From CAXNKH01 sp049296795 (GTDB taxonomy: Bacteria; Pseudomonadota; Gammaproteobacteria; Burkholderiales; Burkholderiaceae_C), in contig JBAQTC010000026.1 in assembly GCA_049296795.1 (NCBI GenBank), positions 1-10,752 on the forward strand: 10,752 nt of DNA, in the 5' to 3' direction. The notes beneath the pieces are model-generated. The model ran no database searches, was not told the DNA's origin, and was given only the letters and a program-made list of their open reading frames with translations. Position 1 is the stretch's first letter. Each line of letters starts with the position of its first letter. Shown here one piece after another: positions 7,082 to 10,752 of the stretch. Both the position numbers and the translations under genes were made by a program.

Positions 7082-8068
7082 TTATTCCGTATCCGGCATG
7101 GCCAACACGATTTTCCCTACGTGCTGGTTATTTTCCATTTGGGCTTTGGCCGCCGCCAGTTGCGCAAACGGGTACACATGGTCGACCAGGGGTTTGATCC
7201 GGCCATCAGCAATCGCTGGCATCACGTCGGCCAAGAAAGCCGGCAGCGACTGGGCCCGCTGCTCGGCGCTGCGCAACTTGTTGGAGACGCCGAACAAGCA
7301 CAGGCGCTTGGCGTGCAGTGCTTCAATGTCGATCGCGGCATTGAGCACACCGTCGACATAACCGACCGTGGCCAAGCGACCTTCAAATGCCAGGCAGCGC
7401 ACACTCTGCGCAAAGACCGATCCACCCACGGTGTTGACCACCAGGTTGACCCCTTTGCCGGCGGTGGCCTGCATGACGGCGTCATAAAAATCGGGCTTGC
7501 GGGTGCACAGCCCCAAGTCCAGACCCTGGCTTTGCAAGCGCGCCAGTTTGTCGGCAGAACCCGACGTGCCGATCACCTTGGCGCCCATGGCCTTGGCCAG
7601 TTGCAAAGCGGCTACACCGACCCCGGACGACACCCCATTGATCAGCAGCCATTCATCGGCTTTTAACCGGCCTTGCAGCACCAGCATGTCGTACACCACC
7701 AAAAAAGTCAGGGGCACGCTGGCAGCTTCGGACCACGACAGGTGCTGGGGCACCACCATGGCTTCAACTTCGTCCATCAGCGCGTACTCACTGAAAGCGC
7801 CGGGGCAGCGCCCCATCACCCGCTCACCCAGCTGACGCTGCGTCACGGCCGACCCCAGCTTGACCACTTCGCCCGCACCTTCCATGCCAATCGCTTTGGC
7901 GGTTCCAGGCTTGCCGTGCAGGCCGTGGCCGACGATGAACTCGCCGCGGTTCAAACTCGCAGCGTGCAAGCGCACCAGCACCTGATGGGGGCCGGGTTCG
8001 GGTTGGGCCACTTCGCGCAATTCCAGCGTGGTGTGGTCCTCTGACATGTGCATCCAGTAAGACTGCAT
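7082..8068 (-). CDS. Zinc-free MDR oxidoreductase, quinone oxidoreductase-like
   Basis: This 328-residue cytoplasmic protein is a medium-chain dehydrogenase/reductase. Members of the quinone-oxidoreductase branch reduce quinones or enoyl and enone groups with NADPH. The GroES-like N-terminal domain (about 1-120) contains GMEGAGEVVKLGSAV (61-75) but not the Cys/His set of the zinc alcohol dehydrogenases. The Rossmann domain carries NGVSSGVGVAALQLAKAMGA (144-163), the nucleotide-binding turn in the form usual for this branch. The ATG at 8068 has a weak purine-rich AGAGAG upstream; a second ATG lies at residue 6. The gene is bracketed by direct repeats, element A 2 bases after its stop and element B 24 bases before its start, so it could have been gained or could be lost by recombination between them. 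Family call firm; substrate unknown. Confidence 0.9.
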   Translation of the reverse strand: MQSYWMHMSEDHTTLELREVAQPEPGPHQVLVRLHAASLNRGEFIVGHGLHGKPGTAKAIGMEGAGEVVKLGSAVTQRQLGERVMGRCPGAFSEYALMDEVEAMVVPQHLSWSEAASVPLTFLVVYDMLVLQGRLKADEWLLINGVSSGVGVAALQLAKAMGAKVIGTSGSADKLARLQSQGLDLGLCTRKPDFYDAVMQATAGKGVNLVVNTVGGSVFAQSVRCLAFEGRLATVGYVDGVLNAAIDIEALHAKRLCLFGVSNKLRSAEQRAQSLPAFLADVMPAIADGRIKPLVDHVYPFAQLAAAKAQMENNQHVGKIVLAMPDTE

Positions 8069-8181
8069 AGGGCGCTCTCTTTCTTAGGTTCTATTGATCT
8101 TTTCTTAAATGGTGACACTCGACATTCCTTTTGTCGTGACTCCGACTTGGCGGGAACGGAGCTGGTCAGCGGTGCACTCAA

Positions 8182-8385
8182 CTCCGCGGCTGTCGTCGGC
8201 CTAGGGCCGACGACTCCTCCTTGATGCCGCTGCGCTGAGTGAACCACTGCCCTGCTCCTGCCAAGGTATCTGGTTTTCCAACGCCAACAACGCCCAATGG
8301 CAAATCTCATTGGTGCCCGGGTGTTTGGGGTGGACGGCGCAGCGGCATCAAGGCGGAGCCCAAAGGGCGGGGGACAGCCGCGGAG
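8182..8385. repeat. Large inverted arms of element B
   Basis: Left arm blocks CTCCGCGGCTGTC (8182-8194) and CCTTGATGCCGCTGCGC (8219-8235) are perfect reverse complements of 8373-8385 and 8337-8353. Between the blocks each arm holds an unrelated small hairpin: the 10-bp stem at 8192-8214 on the left, and a GCCC/GGGC stem with a 3-base loop on the right. Folded, this gives a cruciform or long branched hairpin with a 101-bp apical region. Confidence 0.85.
8192..8214. repeat. Perfect 10-bp hairpin in element B left arm
   Basis: GTCGTCGGCC (8192-8201) pairs perfectly with GGCCGACGAC (8205-8214) across a TAG loop. It corresponds to the hairpins at 4-24 in C and 10645-10665 in D, and differs from C by paired changes on both sides of the stem. 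Confidence 0.85.
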
Positions 8386-8509
8386 CTGCCCACCCCAAGC
8401 GCCTGGGCGCACACCAGTACGCAAGCAGCATCCTTGCATCGGTACGCAGACTGACCTCGAGACCCTAGCTGTCATGAATTTTGAAACTCTCAATAGGGCT
8501 GTGTCCGGC

Positions 8510-9313
8510 TTACTTGCCGGTGAACACGGGTTTGCGTTTTTCCATGAAAGCCTGGCGACCTTCGGCGTAATCGGCGCTGTCAAAACAGCCCCGAATCAGC
8601 TGCTGGCACAAGGCCAGATCCAGCTCAGGCGAAGGCTTGAGAATTTCGCCCATGATGGTCTTGGCAGCCCGAATCGTCAGCGGCGCGTTGGCGGCCATGG
8701 CATCGGTGTATTCCTTCAACAAAACCGGCAAATCTTCCGGGGCACAGACCCTGGAGACCAGGCCCAGCGCTTTGGCCTCTTGCGCATCAATACGACGCGC
8801 GGTGAAAAACAAGTCTTTGGCCGCGCCAGGACCGATCAGGTCAACCAGATTTTTCATGGCCGAATAGCGGTAACCCAGGCCAAGACGCGCTGCCGGAATC
8901 GAGAACACGGCATTGCTGGCGGCAATCCGGATGTCGCAACTGATGGCCACGTTGACGCCGCCGCCAATGCAATAGCCCTGAATGCACGACAGCGTGGGTT
9001 TGCTGAAGCGGTAAATACCCATTAAAGCGTTTTCGGCCATCAGCTCGTAGCGCGTCACCGCTTCGCGTGCGGCACGCTGGTCTTCAAATTGCGAGATGTC
9101 AGCGCCGGAGACAAAGGCTTTTTCGCCCGCGCCAGAAAACACCACCAGCCGCACCCGGTCGTCAGTCTCGGCCTGCGTTAACAGCGCCGGAACAGCTTCC
9201 CACATGTCCACCGACAGCGCGTTGTGACGCGCCGGATTGTTAAAACGAATGTGCAAGGTGCTGGCATCAAGCCAGGTCTGAACCCGCTCGGTCGGGGAGG
9301 TGTAATCGCTCAT
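8510..9313 (-). CDS. Crotonase-superfamily protein (enoyl-CoA hydratase/isomerase-like)
   Basis: This 267-residue protein acts on an acyl-CoA thioester through the crotonase fold. Visible are the oxyanion-hole motif SGADI (69-73), the helix IQGYCIGGGVNVAISCDIRIA (from 111), and IPAARLGLGY (139-148). Aligned to classical enoyl-CoA hydratase, the two catalytic glutamates (Glu144 and Glu164 in the rat enzyme) are Asn121 and Ala141, so ordinary hydration is unlikely. Isomerase, hydrolase, decarboxylase or lyase chemistry are alternatives. I chose ATG at 9313 because it forms a TGATG stop/start overlap with the CoA-transferase gene and has CGGAG 7 bases upstream; a TTG one codon earlier is possible. 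The two genes should be translationally coupled, implying the transferase makes its CoA substrate. Family call firm, reaction unknown. Confidence 0.9.
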   Translation of the reverse strand: MSDYTSPTERVQTWLDASTLHIRFNNPARHNALSVDMWEAVPALLTQAETDDRVRLVVFSGAGEKAFVSGADISQFEDQRAAREAVTRYELMAENALMGIYRFSKPTLSCIQGYCIGGGVNVAISCDIRIAASNAVFSIPAARLGLGYRYSAMKNLVDLIGPGAAKDLFFTARRIDAQEAKALGLVSRVCAPEDLPVLLKEYTDAMAANAPLTIRAAKTIMGEILKPSPELDLALCQQLIRGCFDSADYAEGRQAFMEKRKPVFTGK

Positions 9314-10503
9314 CAATAAACTCCGGTTGCTTTCATTCTTACCAAATCGTCACTGGACAGGCCCAGCTCGCCCAAAATTTCTTCCGTGTGTTCGCCACGC
9401 CGTGGCGCAGCGCGCACCACGGTGCTGGGGGTGCGCTCCAGTTGCACCGGCTGGCCCACCATGCGTTGCGCCCCATGGTGTTTGGAAACCACGTCCTTGA
9501 CCATTTTCAGGTGCTGGATTTGCGGCTCCTCAAACACTTCGCGCACATTGTTGATCAGGCCACAAGCCACCCCGCCGGCGTTGAGCCGCTCAATCCAATA
9601 AGCGCGGTCTTGCGCAGCGAGTCGGCGATTGATTTCGGCGTTGAGCGTGTCGCGGTTGACCGAGCGCCCCATTTTGTCGTGGTAACGCGGGTCACTGACC
9701 CACTCTGGCGCGCCCAAAATGTCGCAAAAGCGTTCCCAGATTTTGGAGCCAAACACGGCAATGTTCATATAGCCGTCGCGTGCTTTGTAAACCCCGGTCG
9801 GAATGCTGGTGGGATGGAAGTTGCCGGCCTGGGTCGCCACCTCACCTTCGATCAGCCAGCGTGAAGTCTGGAAATCCATCATGTAGACCATGGACTCGAG
9901 CAGTGAGGTGTGCAGCCACTGGCCTTTGCCTGATGCTTCGCGCTCGAGCAGTGCGACCAAAATGCCTTGCGCAGCAAAAATGCCGGCGCACAAATCGGCA
10001 ATCGGAATGCCGACCCGCATCGGCCCCTGCTCGGCCGCGCCAGTGACCGACATCAGGCCGCCCATGCCCTGGGCGATTTGGTCAAAGCCAGGGCGTGCGC
10101 TGAGCGGACCGGTCTGGCCAAAGCCCGAGATGCTGGCGTAAACCAGGCCGGGATGCTCGGCGCTCAGGGATTCGTAATCAATCCCGAGACGAAATTTAAC
10201 GTCGGGTCGAAAGTTCTCCACCACCACATCGGCGCCGGCGATCAAGCGTTTGAGCACTTGAATGCCTTCGGCTTCTTTCAAGTTCAACGTGATCGAGCGT
10301 TTGTTGCGGTGGGTGTATTGGTAATCCGACCCATCCTGCCCGCCCAGCGTATCGTCGCCGCGCATGTGCTCGGGCATCTGGACCTGAATCACATCAGCTC
10401 CCCAATCGGCCAGTTGCCGACACGCCGTGGGACCGGCCCGGACCTGGGTCAAATCGATCACACGAAAACGTTGCAGTGCGCCGGAAGCTGGAATATGAGG
10501 CAT
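9313..10503 (-). CDS. Class III (CaiB/BaiF/Frc family) CoA-transferase
   Basis: This 396-residue cytoplasmic enzyme moves CoA between carboxylic acids and normally works as an interlocked dimer. The N-terminal segment FRVIDLTQVRAGPTACRQLADWGADVIQ (13-40) is the family's typical nucleotide-like fold start. ENFRP (96-100), SGFGQTGP (126-133) and RPGFDQIAQGMGG (137-149) follow. The catalytic aspartate is Asp170 in GIPIADLCAGIFAAQG (165-180), the counterpart of Asp169 in formyl-CoA transferase. Full length for the family. The ATG at 10503 has only a weak upstream site. Its stop overlaps the crotonase start by one base. It is the first gene of the minus-strand run and probably activates the acid captured by the Bug receptor. 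Donor and acceptor acids cannot be predicted. Confidence 0.93.
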   Translation of the reverse strand: MPHIPASGALQRFRVIDLTQVRAGPTACRQLADWGADVIQVQMPEHMRGDDTLGGQDGSDYQYTHRNKRSITLNLKEAEGIQVLKRLIAGADVVVENFRPDVKFRLGIDYESLSAEHPGLVYASISGFGQTGPLSARPGFDQIAQGMGGLMSVTGAAEQGPMRVGIPIADLCAGIFAAQGILVALLEREASGKGQWLHTSLLESMVYMMDFQTSRWLIEGEVATQAGNFHPTSIPTGVYKARDGYMNIAVFGSKIWERFCDILGAPEWVSDPRYHDKMGRSVNRDTLNAEINRRLAAQDRAYWIERLNAGGVACGLINNVREVFEEPQIQHLKMVKDVVSKHHGAQRMVGQPVQLERTPSTVVRAAPRRGEHTEEILGELGLSSDDLVRMKATGVY

Positions 10504-10555
10504 GGTGAATGAAGCAGAGTATCTAAAGTGACGACATCGAGGCCAGAGTCTAACC

Positions 10556-10592
10556 GCGCGTAGGTGTTGGCTTAGGCAAGGCCGGTGGATTG
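10556..10592 (-). repeat. Short second-family repeat, copy 3, abutting element D
   Basis: The core GGCAAGGCCGGTGGATTG is the reverse complement of the core at 275-295. Upstream, GCGTAGGTGT also matches copy 1 with a four-base insertion between the blocks. It runs directly into element D with no spacer. Confidence 0.6.
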
Positions 10593-10593
10593 A

Positions 10594-10752
10594 CTGGAAC
10601 GGGAGAGCCGGTCAGCGGCGCACTCAACTCCGCGGCTGTCCCCCTTGTCGGCTTGGGGCCGACAATTCCTCCTTGATGCCGCTGCGCTGAGCGCACTACT
10701 GCCCTGCTCCTGCCGAGGTATCGGGTTTTCCAGCGCCGCATACCAACCATGC
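10594..10752 (+). repeat. Structured intergenic repeat, copy D (cut by window end)
   Basis: From about 10594 the sequence follows the left half of element B in the same orientation: the GGAACGGGAG region, the arm CTCCGCGGCTGTC, a hairpin, CCTTGATGCCGCTGCGCTGAG, then the spacer with CTGCCCTGCTCCTGCC. The outer left end seen in A and B (ATTGATC and following) is missing and the second-family repeat stands in its place. The right half lies beyond the window. It is about 90 bases upstream of the CoA-transferase start. Confidence 0.75.
10645..10665. repeat. 9-bp hairpin in element D
   Basis: TTGTCGGCT (10645-10653) pairs with GGCCGACAA (10657-10665) around TGG, with one T-G wobble at the loop end. 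Compared with element C the fifth base of the GTCGACC stem and its partner both change (A-T to G-C), keeping the pair. Confidence 0.8.

Larger units (their letters stand above)
8093..8494 (+). repeat. Structured intergenic repeat, copy B (full length)
   Basis: This is the only complete-looking copy in the window, 402 bp, filling the gap between the crotonase stop (15 bases away) and the MDR gene start. Ends match copy A: ATTGATCTTTTCTTAAAT on the left, TTTTGAAACTCTCAAT on the right, as imperfect terminal inverted repeats; for B the pairing extends to CTATTGA/TCAATAG. Inside are two large inverted arms (8182-8235 and 8337-8385) around a 101-bp spacer, each arm with its own hairpin. A GCGCC/GGCGC stem lies at 8399-8410. 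No transposase gene is present. The open frames crossing it are best explained by GC-rich palindromes. Function unknown. Confidence 0.82.

Noticed and set aside
6805..8494. Integron attC-like sites flanking cassettes
   Set aside because: The elements lie after stop codons in one orientation, but they are 275-402 bp, I see no GTTRRRY/RYYYAAC core pair at the boundaries, and no integrase is present.
7951..8583. Minus-strand 210-codon frame crossing element B
   Set aside because: It overlaps the ends of two real genes and is not kept in the same frame in element A after its deletion. GC-rich palindromes leave frames open by chance.
1..10752. CRISPR array
   Set aside because: The repeats are few, long, dispersed and diverged, with no regular spacer pattern and no cas genes.

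Overview
The window looks like the chromosome of a GC-rich betaproteobacterium, most likely a member of the Comamonadaceae (Burkholderiales). The reasons are a Bug-type tripartite tricarboxylate receptor, a class III CoA-transferase, a crotonase and a zinc-free MDR oxidoreductase on one strand, and the codon use. The genus cannot be fixed from the sequence alone.

Layout. Positions 1-625 hold no convincing gene; they are a mosaic of diverged repeats. A fumarase/aspartase-superfamily lyase (626-1972, +) follows. After a 191-bp gap with a run of 13 G comes a large membrane PAS-PAS-GGDEF-EAL protein for cyclic di-GMP turnover (2164-5181, +). A GNAT acetyltransferase (5241-5714, -) converges on it. 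All genes to the right are also on the minus strand. Read in the direction of transcription they are: class III CoA-transferase (10503-9313), crotonase-family protein (9313-8510, stop/start overlap), repeat element B, MDR quinone-oxidoreductase-like protein (8068-7082), repeat element A, Bug solute-binding protein (6754-5783), then the GNAT protein.

The minus-strand genes fit a small module for an organic acid: periplasmic capture by the Bug receptor, CoA activation by the transferase, then acyl-CoA and redox steps. The substrate cannot be named. The crotonase lacks both classical catalytic glutamates, so it probably does not do plain enoyl-CoA hydration. The upstream lyase may belong to the same pathway, but this is not shown.

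The most unusual content is non-coding: a dispersed, highly structured repeat family with four recognisable copies in 10.7 kb (C at 1-150, A at 6805-7079, B at 8093-8494, D from about 10594 to the window edge). It has sharp ends, imperfect terminal inverted repeats, large internal inverted arms, and arm hairpins whose stems change by paired substitutions. A and B sit as direct repeats on either side of one gene. A second short repeat family (256-318, 469-531, 10556-10592) is mixed in with it. I do not recognise either as a named family.
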